Assembly (NCBI GenBank): GCA_964343605.1
Contig: CAYFKJ010000003.1
Span: 558,001-622,000 of the forward strand
DNA from: CAYFKJ01 sp964343605
GTDB taxonomy: Bacteria; Pseudomonadota; Alphaproteobacteria; UBA2966
Length of the DNA stretch: 64,000 nt
Direction: 5' to 3'
In this document: piece by piece, positions 8,641 to 17,432 of the stretch
Layout: every line of letters starts with the position of its first letter
How positions within the stretch are numbered: the stretch's first letter is position 1
Program-made: the position numbers and the translations under genes
The notes under the pieces: model-generated
Databases searched by the model: none
Told to the model about the DNA's origin: nothing
Seen by the model: the letters and a program-made list of their open reading frames with translations, nothing else

Positions 8641-9348
8641 ATGACGGATGAATTGTTCCGCCAAGACGCCTACGCCAAATCCTGCGAGGCCGTGATCACG
8701 AAGGTCGACGACTCCGGCATCCAACTTGACCGGACGGTGTTCTATCCCACCGGCGGCGGCCAGCCGGGCGACACCGGGGTAATTCGCGGCGTCGACGGAA
8801 TTGAGGCGACGATCGTCGACACCCGCAAAGGTCCCGAAGGCACCGGCATCGTCCACATACTGGCGGATGGCTCACCGGAGTTCAGCGCAGGCGCTGCAGT
8901 CCGAGTTGAGCTCGATTGGGAGCGCCGCTACCGGCTGATGCGCATGCATACCTGCCTCCACCTGTTGTCGGCGGTATTGACCTATCCGGTCACCGGCGGA
9001 CAGGTCAGCGACGGCAAGGGGCGGCTCGATTTCGACATCCCCGAGGCGACCCTCGAAAAGGAAGAACTCAACGCCGAGTTAAACCGCCTCGTTCAGACCG
9101 ATACGGCCGTAACGAGCGACTGGATCACGGACGAGGAACTGGCGGCCCAGCCGGATCTGGTCAAGACCATGTCGGTCAAGCCGCCTTCGGGCGCGGGCCG
9201 TGTCCGCCTGATTCGCATCGAAGGCTTGGACCTGCAGCCTTGCGGCGGGACCCATGTGGCCCGAACAGGCGAGATCGGCGCCGTGGAAATCGGAAAAATC
9301 CAAAAGAAGGGTCGGCAAAACCGCCGCGTTTCCGTTAATCTTCTCTAA
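8641..9348 (+). CDS. alaX: Alanyl-tRNA editing protein AlaX
   Basis: A 235-aa free-standing editing domain related to the AlaRS editing module, which removes wrongly attached Ser or Gly from tRNA(Ala). The two zinc-binding motifs are present: HTCLH near residue 103 and CGGTH near residue 201. The N-terminal FYPTGGGQPGDTG (~36-48) is the family signature. The length fits the medium-size AlaX-M class. It sits between cysK and sseA with an 8-bp gap from cysK, so it is co-transcribed with sulfur genes rather than with alaS. Confidence 0.87.
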   Translation: MTDELFRQDAYAKSCEAVITKVDDSGIQLDRTVFYPTGGGQPGDTGVIRGVDGIEATIVDTRKGPEGTGIVHILADGSPEFSAGAAVRVELDWERRYRLMRMHTCLHLLSAVLTYPVTGGQVSDGKGRLDFDIPEATLEKEELNAELNRLVQTDTAVTSDWITDEELAAQPDLVKTMSVKPPSGAGRVRLIRIEGLDLQPCGGTHVARTGEIGAVEIGKIQKKGRQNRRVSVNLL

Positions 9349-9383
9349 CGCCGGAATTCACACCTCAAGGACCCCCCAGTTTT

Positions 9384-10235
9384 ATGGAATACGTCAATCC
9401 CCAATCGCTCGTTTCGACCGAGTGGCTTGCCGAACATATGTCCGCGCCCGATGTCCGCATCGTCGACGCTTCCTGGTACATGCCTCAGGAAGGCCGCGAT
9501 CCGGCCGTCGAATATGAATTGCGCCACATTCGCGAGGCCGTTTTCTTCGACATCGACGACATCGCCGATACCGACAGTCCCCTGCCCCACATGCTGCCGA
9601 GCCCGGAAAAATTCGCCAGCCGCGTGCGCAAGCTTGGCCTTGGCGACGGCAACCGCATCGTTTGCTACGACGGCGGTATGATGATGAGCGCCGCACGAGC
9701 CTGGTGGATGTTCCGCACCTTCGGCCACGACGACGTGGCGATATTGGATGGCGGTTTGACCAAATGGATGGAGGAAGGACGACCTGTCGACGATCATCCG
9801 CGCTCTCCGCGGGAGCGCCATTTCACGGCGCGTCTCAACTCGACCATGGTGCGCAGCATCGACCAGATGATCGCCAACCTTGAGAGCGGTACGGATCAGG
9901 TTGTCGACGCCCGGTCCCAGGGTCGTTTCGACGGCACGGCGCCGGAACCCCGGGAAGGCCTGCGCAGCGGCCACATCCCCGGCAGCGTCTGCGTCCCGTT
10001 TACGGAGCTCCTCAACGAGGACAAGACCATCCGCGACGCCGCCGGTTTGTCTGGCGCATTCGCACAGGCGGGCGTCGACATGCACAAGTCCGTTGTTGCC
10101 TCTTGCGGTTCCGGCATCAGCGCAGCCTTGACGGTATTCGCGTTGCACCTGTTGGGCCATCGCCGCATAGCCGTTTACGACGGCTCCTGGACCGAGTGGG
10201 GCGGACGGGACGATGTTCCGGTCGAGGCCGCCTGA
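9384..10235 (+). CDS. sseA: 3-mercaptopyruvate sulfurtransferase (tandem rhodanese)
   Basis: A 283-aa protein of two rhodanese domains (~10-135 and ~155-280). Only the second carries the active-site loop, CGSGISA (near residue 238), which fits mercaptopyruvate sulfurtransferase better than thiosulfate rhodanese (usually CRxGxTA). It transfers sulfur from 3-mercaptopyruvate, a cysteine-derived keto acid, to thiol or cyanide acceptors. Third gene of the cysK-alaX-sseA-GNAT operon; the next gene starts 6 bp after its stop. No signal peptide is visible, so cytoplasmic. Confidence 0.88.
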   Translation: MEYVNPQSLVSTEWLAEHMSAPDVRIVDASWYMPQEGRDPAVEYELRHIREAVFFDIDDIADTDSPLPHMLPSPEKFASRVRKLGLGDGNRIVCYDGGMMMSAARAWWMFRTFGHDDVAILDGGLTKWMEEGRPVDDHPRSPRERHFTARLNSTMVRSIDQMIANLESGTDQVVDARSQGRFDGTAPEPREGLRSGHIPGSVCVPFTELLNEDKTIRDAAGLSGAFAQAGVDMHKSVVASCGSGISAALTVFALHLLGHRRIAVYDGSWTEWGGRDDVPVEAA

Positions 10236-10241
10236 CGTCTC

Positions 10242-11186
10242 ATGGAGATCCGGATATTCGAGAAGGCGGACGAGGACGATGTCGTCGAGCTTTGGGATGC
10301 CGCCGGCCTCAACATCAATCCGCTGAACAACCCCCGCGCCGACATCGAGTTGTGCCGGACCTCCGGCCATGGCGAGGTGCTGGTTGGCGTGGAGGGCAAA
10401 GACATCGTCGCGTCCGTCATGGTGGGGCACGACGGCCACAGGGGTTGGTATTACTACTTGGCGACCCACCCCGAGCATCAGCGCAAAGGTTACGGGCGGG
10501 CGATGGTCGAGGCGGCCGAGGACTGGCTGCGCCGACGCGGCCTGCCCAAGGTCGAAATCCTGGTCCGCGACATCAACCAGGATGTACTCGATTTCTATGA
10601 CCGCATCGGCTACGTCCACGAACCGGTCAAAACGTTATCGAAGCGGCTCGATGGTCGAGAGCACGTGCCGGTAGGCCAGACGGTCGAAACCATCGTCACA
10701 TCATTGGAGATGACCGAGGCGCCGGATAGCGCACCCGTACAGCCGCCGACCGACAAACTGATGCTCGTGCGCGCCCACGATATCGGTCTTGATTTCTACC
10801 GTTACATTTATAGCGCCGTCGGCGATGCCTGGAGCTGGACGGACCGCAAACGGCTGAGCGACGAGGAGTTGGCCGCGATCCTGGGCGACGAGATGGTTGA
10901 GGTCTACATCCTTTACGTCGACGGCGAACCCGCCGGTTTCGCCGAACTGGACCGGCGCAGCGGCAACGACATCGAACTTGCATACTTCGGCATCGTCACG
11001 CGCTTCATCGGCCGCAAGCTCGGCCCCTATCTGCTCGACTGGGCGATCCGGCAGGCCTGGAGTTACGGTCCGGACAGATTCTGGCTGCATACCTGCACGC
11101 TGGACCACCCCAAGGCCCTGGCCACCTACCAGAAGGCGGGATTTACGCCGTACAAGCAGGAAACCCACCGGCAGGTTCTGTCGTAG
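10242..11186 (+). CDS. Double GNAT-domain acetyltransferase
   Basis: A 314-aa protein with two GNAT folds. The N-terminal half (~1-140) resembles YpeA-type acetyltransferases, with the acetyl-CoA loop HPEHQRKGYGRAMV (~77-90). After a linker (~150-170) a second GNAT-like unit follows (~172-310), with IVTRFIGRKLGPYLLD replacing the usual Q/R-x-x-G-x-G/A loop; this is nearer a different GNAT subgroup. The gene lies 6 bp downstream of sseA and ends the operon. The acyl acceptor is unknown; an amino acid, amine or protein are all possible. Confidence 0.8.
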   Translation: MEIRIFEKADEDDVVELWDAAGLNINPLNNPRADIELCRTSGHGEVLVGVEGKDIVASVMVGHDGHRGWYYYLATHPEHQRKGYGRAMVEAAEDWLRRRGLPKVEILVRDINQDVLDFYDRIGYVHEPVKTLSKRLDGREHVPVGQTVETIVTSLEMTEAPDSAPVQPPTDKLMLVRAHDIGLDFYRYIYSAVGDAWSWTDRKRLSDEELAAILGDEMVEVYILYVDGEPAGFAELDRRSGNDIELAYFGIVTRFIGRKLGPYLLDWAIRQAWSYGPDRFWLHTCTLDHPKALATYQKAGFTPYKQETHRQVLS

Positions 11187-11197
11187 TTTCCAATCCT

Positions 11198-11314
11198 GTC
11201 ATTCCCGCGAATGCGGGAATCCATTCCGTAGTATCTCCACTCGCAACGCCACTTCGTAAGCTAGGCGCTCAGGCATGGATCCCGGACATTTGCTAACGCA
11301 AATTCCGGGATGAC
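11198..11314. repeat. MITE-like dispersed repeat with inverted ends
   Basis: This ~117-bp unit starts GTCATTCCCG and ends CCGGGATGAC, so the outer ends are inverted repeats. The left end contains its own small palindrome (CCCGCGAATGCGGG) and the right end another (CCGG...CCGG around tgctaacgca). No coding capacity. This form is widespread in proteobacterial genomes as non-autonomous repeats. A related unit lies at 12853-12952, on the other side of the amine oxidase gene. Confidence 0.6.
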
Positions 11315-11319
11315 GCATT

Positions 11320-11382
11320 AATAAATGGGGACAGGTACACTTTTTCAGGCAACGTGAAAAAGTGTACCTGTCCCCATTTATT
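11320..11382. repeat. Perfect 28-bp inverted repeat with 7-nt loop (REP/Y1-transposase-like hairpin)
   Basis: Arms 11320-11347 and 11355-11382 are exact reverse complements around the loop GGCAACG. The arm includes ATGGGGACAGGTACAC, a motif I associate with sequences flanking Y1 (IS200-like) transposase genes in many proteobacteria. No transposase gene is adjacent, so this looks like a solo hairpin mobilised in trans. The transcript would form a very stable stem directly in the leader of the amine oxidase gene. Confidence 0.7.
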
Positions 11383-11449
11383 GCGTTATCCCTGTCAGCC
11401 GACACCCAAATTCCGCTATTCTGACCAGGTAAACCAGCGGGGTGGGAAT

Positions 11450-12835
11450 ATGACTTTGCGGCACGCGGGCCGAAAAGGCCGACGCGATTTCATCCACCAA
11501 TCACTTTCCGCCCTCGCCGTCATGGCGGCGGCGAAGCCGTTGACCACGCTGGCGCAAGGGCGCGGTACCGACGTGATCGTCGTCGGCGCCGGGATCGCGG
11601 GACTGGCGGCGGCGCACGCTCTCAAGAACCTTGGCGCCAAGGTCATTGTTCTCGAAGCACAAGATCATATCGGTGGCCGACTACTGACGGACCACTCTCT
11701 GGGCGCTCCATTCGAACTGGGCGCCGGTTGGATCCACGGTCCCAAAGGGGGCAATCCCATTACGCATTTGGCGGAGGCCGTTAACGCTGAACTCGTCGTG
11801 ACGCCGGACGACAGCCTGACCGTTTACAACGCCAGCGGCGAAGAATTCAGCGACGCGGCCTTGGAGGATCTCGACAGCCGAATCGCCCGCTTACTCGAGC
11901 GTCTTGACGACGAACTGGAGGACCACGACGTCATGTCGCTCGAACAAGCGATATCGCGTCTGGACGGCTCGGTGCTCACCGATCCGCTGATGGTCTGGGC
12001 GCTGACTGCGTTTATCGAGTTTTCGACCGGCGGCGCAATCGAAAAACTCAGCGCCACTGAATTTGACGAGGACGGCAGGTTTGAAGGCGACGACGTCATC
12101 GTGGCGACGGGCTACGACGAGATCCTCCGTCCCCTGCTCGAAGGGCTGGATATGCGGCTAGGCAACGTGGTCAAGCGCATCTCGCATGCCGGCCAGAAGA
12201 TCACGGTGACGACAACCTCGGGCAACCGGGTCGTCGGCGACTATTTGGTATGCACCCTTCCCTTGGGGGTTCTGAAATCGGGCGCCGTCGAGTTCGACCC
12301 GCCGCTGCCAACGGGGCACCGGCGGGCCATCGAAACAGTGCCGATGGGAAACGTCACCAAGGCCGCCCTGAAATTTCCCAATGCGTTCTGGCCGACGGAT
12401 ACGCAGTATTTCGGCTTTCTCAACGAGGTGAAAGGCAAATGGCCCTACTTCGTCAACTACCGGACATTCACCGACGTTAATGTGCTGATCGGCCTGTCGT
12501 TCGGCGACTATGCCGCCGTGGCCGAAGCCAAGACGGACGAGCAAATCTGGGAGGAGATCGCCGGGATGTTGGCAGCCGCCTGGGACGGCGTGGTCGAACC
12601 CGAAGAGATGATCGTCACCCGCTGGTCCCGGGATCCCTACACCCTCGGGGCGTACTCCTACACCGGCGTTGGCGTCCGTGCGCGGGATTTCGACCGGATG
12701 CGGCAGCCCGTCGGCGGGCGGCTGTTCTTCGCCGGCGAGCACACCACGTTCGAGTATCACGGCACCACACACGGCGCCTACCTCACCGGCGTCGAGGCCG
12801 CCGAGCTAATCGCCGAGGAGGCGGATCGCGGTTAG
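11450..12835 (+). CDS. Tat-exported flavin-containing amine oxidase
   Basis: A 461-aa FAD enzyme of the monoamine/polyamine oxidase family, expected to oxidise an amine to an aldehyde with release of peroxide and ammonia. The N-terminus carries a twin-arginine motif (RRDFI) before a hydrophobic stretch, so folded export to the periplasm is likely. The FAD Rossmann site VVGAGIAGLAAAHAL follows with EAQDHIGGRL, and the C-terminal FAD motif is FFAGEHTTFEYHGTTHGAYL. The open frame extends upstream to 11354 inside the hairpin repeat, but ATG 11450 is preferred because it follows GGGGTGGGA and gives a normal Tat signal. The natural substrate is unknown. Confidence 0.85.
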   Translation: MTLRHAGRKGRRDFIHQSLSALAVMAAAKPLTTLAQGRGTDVIVVGAGIAGLAAAHALKNLGAKVIVLEAQDHIGGRLLTDHSLGAPFELGAGWIHGPKGGNPITHLAEAVNAELVVTPDDSLTVYNASGEEFSDAALEDLDSRIARLLERLDDELEDHDVMSLEQAISRLDGSVLTDPLMVWALTAFIEFSTGGAIEKLSATEFDEDGRFEGDDVIVATGYDEILRPLLEGLDMRLGNVVKRISHAGQKITVTTTSGNRVVGDYLVCTLPLGVLKSGAVEFDPPLPTGHRRAIETVPMGNVTKAALKFPNAFWPTDTQYFGFLNEVKGKWPYFVNYRTFTDVNVLIGLSFGDYAAVAEAKTDEQIWEEIAGMLAAAWDGVVEPEEMIVTRWSRDPYTLGAYSYTGVGVRARDFDRMRQPVGGRLFFAGEHTTFEYHGTTHGAYLTGVEAAELIAEEADRG

Positions 12836-12852
12836 GGCACGTTTCCCTCGAT

Positions 12853-12952
12853 CGTCACTCCGGACAAGGCGAAGCCGCGATCCGGAGTCCAGTCTCCTTT
12901 TCTTTTGAAAATACCAAAAGAAAACTGGATTCCGGCATTCGCCGGAATGACG
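12853..12952. repeat. MITE-like repeat with internal hairpin, between convergent genes
   Basis: This ~100-bp unit begins CGTCACTCCGG and ends CCGGAATGACG, giving inverted ends like the unit at 11198. Its centre is a hairpin, CTTTTG facing CAAAAG across a short loop, flanked by CCAGT/ACTGG. It fills almost the whole gap between the amine oxidase and aapP stop codons and could act as a bidirectional terminator. Confidence 0.6.
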
Positions 12953-12969
12953 GCTGAAATAAATCCTGG

Positions 12970-13740
12970 CTAGTGCGCCAAAATCTGGCTCAGGAACAGT
13001 TTGGTGCGGTCCGACTGCGGGTTGTTGAAGAACTCTTCTGGTGAGTTCTGTTCGATGATCTCGCCACCGTCCATGAAGATGACGCGGTTGGCGACCTGGT
13101 TGGCGAAACCCATTTCGTGGGTCACCACCAGCATCGTCATGCCCTCTCCGGCGAGGTCGACCATCACGTCGAGCACTTCCTTGATCATTTCGGGATCGAG
13201 CGCCGATGTGGGTTCGTCGAACAGCATGATGGCCGGGTTCATGCAGAGCGAGCGCGCGATGGCGACACGCTGCTGCTGACCGCCGGAAAGCTGTCCCGGG
13301 TACTTAGCGGCCTGCTCCGGAATTTTCACCCGCTCGAGATACTTCATGGCAATCTCTTCGGCGTCCGCCTTGGGCATCTTGCGCACCCAGATGGGCGCCA
13401 AGGTGCAGTTCTGCAGCACCGTCAGGTGCGGGAACAGATTGAAGTGCTGGAACACCATGCCCACTTCGCGGCGGATCTGATCGATGTGCTTGAGATCGTT
13501 GGTAAGCTCGATGCCGTCGACCAAGATCGTACCCTGCTGGTGCTCCTCCAGCCGGTTGATGCAGCGGATCATCGTCGATTTCCCGGAACCCGAGGGTCCG
13601 CAGATGACGATACGCTCCCCCTTCTCGACCGAGAGGTTGATGTCCTTGAGGACGTGGAAATCGCCGTACCACTTGTGCATTCCGGTGATCTGGATGGCGA
13701 CGTCGTCGGACGTGACTTCCACATTGGTTGCTTCTGACAT
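12970..13740 (-). CDS. aapP: General L-amino acid ABC transporter, ATP-binding protein
   Basis: A 256-aa ABC ATPase that powers uptake through the AapQ/AapM channel. Walker A GPSGSGKST (~48-56), signature LSGGQQQRVAIARSL (~156-170) and Walker B MLFDEPTSALDP are intact, as is the switch VVTHEM. The sequence is of the polar amino acid (GlnQ/GltL/AapP) subgroup. Last gene of aapJQMP on the minus strand, 18 bp after aapM. The gene order identifies it as AapP. Confidence 0.93.
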   Translation of the reverse strand: MSEATNVEVTSDDVAIQITGMHKWYGDFHVLKDINLSVEKGERIVICGPSGSGKSTMIRCINRLEEHQQGTILVDGIELTNDLKHIDQIRREVGMVFQHFNLFPHLTVLQNCTLAPIWVRKMPKADAEEIAMKYLERVKIPEQAAKYPGQLSGGQQQRVAIARSLCMNPAIMLFDEPTSALDPEMIKEVLDVMVDLAGEGMTMLVVTHEMGFANQVANRVIFMDGGEIIEQNSPEEFFNNPQSDRTKLFLSQILAH

Positions 13741-13758
13741 TGTAATTACCCCCGTAAC

Positions 13759-15045
13759 CTACCGCTTGTGTCCGGTGTGAAGCTTCCTCTCGAGATACAT
13801 CGAGTAACGCGACATTCCGAAGCAGAAGCAGAAATAAACGATGGCGATGAAGAAGTAGGCCTCGTGCTCGAGGCCCAGCCACTTCTGGTCGGTGATCGAC
13901 GTCTTGGCGACCTGCAGGAGGTCCATCAAGCCGATGATGCTGACCAGCGAGGTATCCTTGAACAACCCGATAAAGGTGCTGACGATACCCGGAATGACGA
14001 TCTTCAAGGCCTGCGGCAGGATGATCAACCGCATGGTGAGGTAGTAGTTGAGACCGAGCGAATCGGCCGCCTCGAACTGGCCCTTCGGCATGGCCTGCAG
14101 GCCGCCGCGGACGACTTCAGCCATGTAGGCGGCGGCGAACAGCGACACGCCGACCAGGGCACGCACGACATTGTCGAAGTTCATGCCTTCCGGCAGGAAC
14201 AGCGGCAGCATGAACTGGGCCATGAACAGCACGGTGATCAAAGGCACCGAGCGAACGAGTTCAATGAACCCGATGCACAGCAACTGCACCACCGGCATCG
14301 AATTGGCCCGGCGACCCAAGGCCAGGAGAATGCCCAGCGGCAACGATACGGCAATGGCGACGCCAGCCAGAATCAGCGTCAACATGAGGCCGCCGTATGT
14401 TGAGGTCTCCGCAACCGGAACGCCGAAGCCCCAGGCGATGGCCACAACGAACAGCACGCAATAAGCGATGCCGAAGCCCAACGCCGACATGCCCGCGTTG
14501 CGGCGCTGCATGGAGTACCAACCGAAGCCGGCACCGCCAACGAAGAACAATCCCCAGATCGCCTTGCCGAGACCCGATTGCATTGTCGACATCTCGACTG
14601 GACCGTGGATCAGTGAGATCGCAATTGCCGGATACACGAAGATGAGGAAAATGGCGCAAATACCCCGCCCCGGCAGTTTGTCGAACATCACCGGCAACAT
14701 GGCGCCGATGAACAGAAGGAAAGCAAGGTTTGGCCGCCAGTAATTTTCGGCATCATAGAAGCCGAAGATGAACTGCCCAAGCCTTGCATCAATCATGGCC
14801 CAGCAGGCGCCGGTGCCGCCGGCTTTGCATTCCCTGAAGTTGGTGGCGTCCCAGACGGTGGAGAAAATCGCCCAATTCAAGAGCGGCGGGACGACCTGAT
14901 AGATAAGATAGAGAATCAGCACAGTGGCGATGGAATTGTACCAGGTGCTGAACAGATGGTGGTGAAGCCAGCCGATAATGCCGCGTTCCGAAGCCGGCGG
15001 CGGCAGATCGGGATGAAGTTCGGTTTTTACGTATGCATCAGCCAT
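13759..15045 (-). CDS. aapM: General L-amino acid ABC transporter, permease AapM
   Basis: A 428-aa inner-membrane permease with many hydrophobic helices. The C-terminal ~200 residues hold the HisM-type permease domain with the EAA loop near EAADSLGLNYYLTMRLIILP, which contacts the ATPase. The long N-terminal extension with extra helices is typical of AapM rather than of short GlnP-like permeases. Starts 3 bp after the aapQ stop and is followed by aapP, so the three are translated from one message. Confidence 0.92.
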   Translation of the reverse strand: MADAYVKTELHPDLPPPASERGIIGWLHHHLFSTWYNSIATVLILYLIYQVVPPLLNWAIFSTVWDATNFRECKAGGTGACWAMIDARLGQFIFGFYDAENYWRPNLAFLLFIGAMLPVMFDKLPGRGICAIFLIFVYPAIAISLIHGPVEMSTMQSGLGKAIWGLFFVGGAGFGWYSMQRRNAGMSALGFGIAYCVLFVVAIAWGFGVPVAETSTYGGLMLTLILAGVAIAVSLPLGILLALGRRANSMPVVQLLCIGFIELVRSVPLITVLFMAQFMLPLFLPEGMNFDNVVRALVGVSLFAAAYMAEVVRGGLQAMPKGQFEAADSLGLNYYLTMRLIILPQALKIVIPGIVSTFIGLFKDTSLVSIIGLMDLLQVAKTSITDQKWLGLEHEAYFFIAIVYFCFCFGMSRYSMYLERKLHTGHKR

Positions 15046-15048
15046 GAC

Positions 15049-16245
15049 TTATCTCTCCACCAATGCAACGCGTTTGTTGTACCAATTCATGAAAATCGAT
15101 ATCAAGATCGAGAACGTCAGGTAGAACGCCATCGTCATAATGATGATCTCAACGGCGTTACCGGTCTGGTTCAGCGAAATTCCCATGAAGACATTGGCGA
15201 TATCCGGGTAACCGATTGCGATACCCAGAGACGAGTTTTTCATCAGATTGAGGTACTGACTGGTCATGGGCGGAACGATGACCCGCAACGCCTGGGGCAG
15301 AATGACCAAGCGCATGGTCGTCCCCGAACGAATTCCGAGGGCGTGAGAGGCCTCCGTTTGCCCGTGGCTCACCGCCTGAATACCGGCGCGAACATTCTCT
15401 GCGATAAACGCTCCGTGATAAAACACTAGTGCCATCAATAGGCCGGAAAGCTGTGAGGTGATCTGGCCGCCGCCGACAAAGTTGAAGCCCTTCAATTCGG
15501 GAACATCCCAGCTGATGGGAAATCCGGTAACGGCAAGAGCGACGAACGGCAGGCCGAAAAACAGTCCGACGGATGTCCAGAAGACAGGAAATTGCTCACC
15601 CGTTTCATCCTGGCGTTTCCGCGCCCAGCGGGACATGAAGAAGATACCGACGATGGCGGCAATCAGGGCATAGCCTGCCAATGCCGCGCCAGATCCGAAA
15701 ACCGGCGTGGGAATAGCGATGTAGCGGTCGCTGACGTAAAAGACATCCAAAATATTGACCGAATTGCGCACATTGGGCAGCAATAGGATCACGCCGAAAT
15801 ACCAGACCAAAATTTGCAGCAGCAACGGAATATTCCGAACGCCTTCGATGTAGACCGCGGCAACCAGCCGAACCAACGAGTTCGACGACAATCTTAAAAT
15901 GCCAAAAATCACGCCGACGATTGTCGTCAAGACGATGCCGATTGCCGAGATCAGAAGTGTGTTGACGACACCGAGCCAAAATACGTCGCCGTGCGTCGAA
16001 GAGTTGACGTCGAAGTTCGTCAAATTGAAATTCGGACTTGTCGGCATGAAGCCGGCAATTTGGTCCATAAATTCAAAGCCCGGCGTTATGCCGATCTTTT
16101 GCAGGTTGGCTGTCGTGTTGCGGAATACGAACGCCAGAAATCCCACCAAAATGACCACCGTAACGATCTGCGCAATGATGGCGCGGACCTTCGGATCGTT
16201 TAGGGGATTTCTCTTAGGTACAGAATCGACGGTGTTGACGGTCAT
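15049..16245 (-). CDS. aapQ: General L-amino acid ABC transporter, permease AapQ
   Basis: A ~398-aa permease paired with AapM. It has an N-terminal helix (~20-42), a large insert between the first and second transmembrane groups as is usual in AapQ, and an EAA-type loop (SHALGIRSGTTMRLVILP) near the C-terminus. The ATG at 16245 is preferred over the GTG one codon upstream of it because of the GGGGGG stretch just before. It is separated from aapJ by 173 bp containing a terminator hairpin, so its expression is probably lower than that of the binding protein. Confidence 0.92.
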   Translation of the reverse strand: MTVNTVDSVPKRNPLNDPKVRAIIAQIVTVVILVGFLAFVFRNTTANLQKIGITPGFEFMDQIAGFMPTSPNFNLTNFDVNSSTHGDVFWLGVVNTLLISAIGIVLTTIVGVIFGILRLSSNSLVRLVAAVYIEGVRNIPLLLQILVWYFGVILLLPNVRNSVNILDVFYVSDRYIAIPTPVFGSGAALAGYALIAAIVGIFFMSRWARKRQDETGEQFPVFWTSVGLFFGLPFVALAVTGFPISWDVPELKGFNFVGGGQITSQLSGLLMALVFYHGAFIAENVRAGIQAVSHGQTEASHALGIRSGTTMRLVILPQALRVIVPPMTSQYLNLMKNSSLGIAIGYPDIANVFMGISLNQTGNAVEIIIMTMAFYLTFSILISIFMNWYNKRVALVER

Positions 16246-16382
16246 CACACCCCCCGTTTAACCCTTTACAGGGTGCTCCCAGAAAAACGCGTGTGGGCTG
16301 AAAAGCCTCCTGATCCGTCCGCTCTTTTTGGCTGAACTGGATCCGCCCACGTACCACTCGACAAAGCGGCTGATAAAGAAAA

Positions 16383-16406
16383 GGCCGGAGGGGTTAACCT
16401 CCGGCC
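16383..16406 (-). terminator. Intrinsic terminator/attenuator between aapJ and aapQ
   Basis: On the minus strand a 9-bp stem (GGCCGGAGG facing CCTCCGGCC, 6-nt loop) is followed by TTTTCTTT. It begins 13 bp after the aapJ stop. Partial termination here would give excess binding protein over permease, a common arrangement in ABC uptake operons. Confidence 0.8.
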
Positions 16407-16418
16407 TCTCTTTAGATC

Positions 16419-17432
16419 CTAGCGGAACGGCGGCGAGTAGAGGATGCCACCGTTGACCCACAACGCGTTGACGCCACGCGCCAAAGCAATCGGCGTATCC
16501 GGGCCGATGTTGCGGTTGTAGCTTTCGGCGTAGTTGCCGACGGCCTTGACGACACGGGCGCCGAAGTCCTTGGAGAGACCCAGCATCCCGCCCAGGTTGC
16601 CTTCCGAACCCAAGAGGCGCTTAACCTCAGGATTGTTCGAACCCATCATGCTGTCAGCATTGGCCTGCGTGATGCCGAGCTCCTCGGCGCTAATCATCGC
16701 GTTGAGCGTCCAGCGGACGATGTCGCCCCACTGGTTGTCGCCATGGCGAACCAACGGGCCGAGCGGCTCTTTGGAGATGATTTCAGGCAGCACCATGTGG
16801 GCATCCGGCTCGGCCAGAACGGCGCGTTGCGCGGCGAGACCCGAACGATCTGTCGTGTAAACGTCGCAGGCACCCTTGTCGTAGTTCTGGCGGGCTTCGG
16901 CGGCGTCCTCAACAACGACCGGCGTAAAGGTCATGTTGTTGGAACGGAAATAGTCTGCGAGGTTCAGCTCGGTCGTGGTGCCGGTCTGGATGCAGACGCT
17001 GGCGCCCGAAAGCTCGGTGGCCGACTTGATGCCGAGGCTCTTGCGAACCATGAAGCCTTGTCCGTCGTAGTAGTTGACGCCGACGAATTCAAAGCCGAGA
17101 TCAACGTCGCGGCTGAAGGTCCAGGTGGTGTTCCGGGCCAGCATGTCGACTTCGCCCGACTGCAGGGCCGGGAAGCGCGTCTTACCGGTGGTGGGCGTAA
17201 ACTTGACGGCCATCTTGTCGCCGAGAACGGCGGCGGCAACGGCGCGGCATACGTCTACGTCAAAACCTTCCCACACGCCTTTGTCGTTCGGCGCGGCAAA
17301 GCCGGCCAGACCGGTGGAGACACCGCATTGGATAAAGCCTTTCGCCTTCACGTCATCAAGCGTGCCGGCGGAGGCGGCTGTAGAAATTGCGGCGGCGGCT
17401 GCCGTCGCGGCGAGAAGTTTAAGGTACTTCAT
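16419..17432 (-). CDS. aapJ: General L-amino acid ABC transporter, periplasmic binding protein
   Basis: A 337-aa solute-binding protein. The N-terminus is a Sec signal (LLAATAAAAAISTAASA, cleavage near residue 22). The SBP_bac_3 fold follows, with GFIQCGVSTGLAGFA, WEGFDVDVCRAVAAAVLG and VCIQTGTTTELNLADY, all typical of AapJ/BztA. It binds a broad range of L-amino acids and delivers them to AapQM. Preceded by a GGAAGG ribosome-binding site. First gene of the operon, with the likely promoter in 17433-17740. Confidence 0.93.
   Translation of the reverse strand: MKYLKLLAATAAAAAISTAASAGTLDDVKAKGFIQCGVSTGLAGFAAPNDKGVWEGFDVDVCRAVAAAVLGDKMAVKFTPTTGKTRFPALQSGEVDMLARNTTWTFSRDVDLGFEFVGVNYYDGQGFMVRKSLGIKSATELSGASVCIQTGTTTELNLADYFRSNNMTFTPVVVEDAAEARQNYDKGACDVYTTDRSGLAAQRAVLAEPDAHMVLPEIISKEPLGPLVRHGDNQWGDIVRWTLNAMISAEELGITQANADSMMGSNNPEVKRLLGSEGNLGGMLGLSKDFGARVVKAVGNYAESYNRNIGPDTPIALARGVNALWVNGGILYSPPFR

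Noticed and set aside
9345..10619. 424-codon open frame antisense to sseA and the GNAT gene
   Set aside because: Both genes on the plus strand have clear family motifs; the antisense frame is open because of high GC and encodes nothing recognisable.
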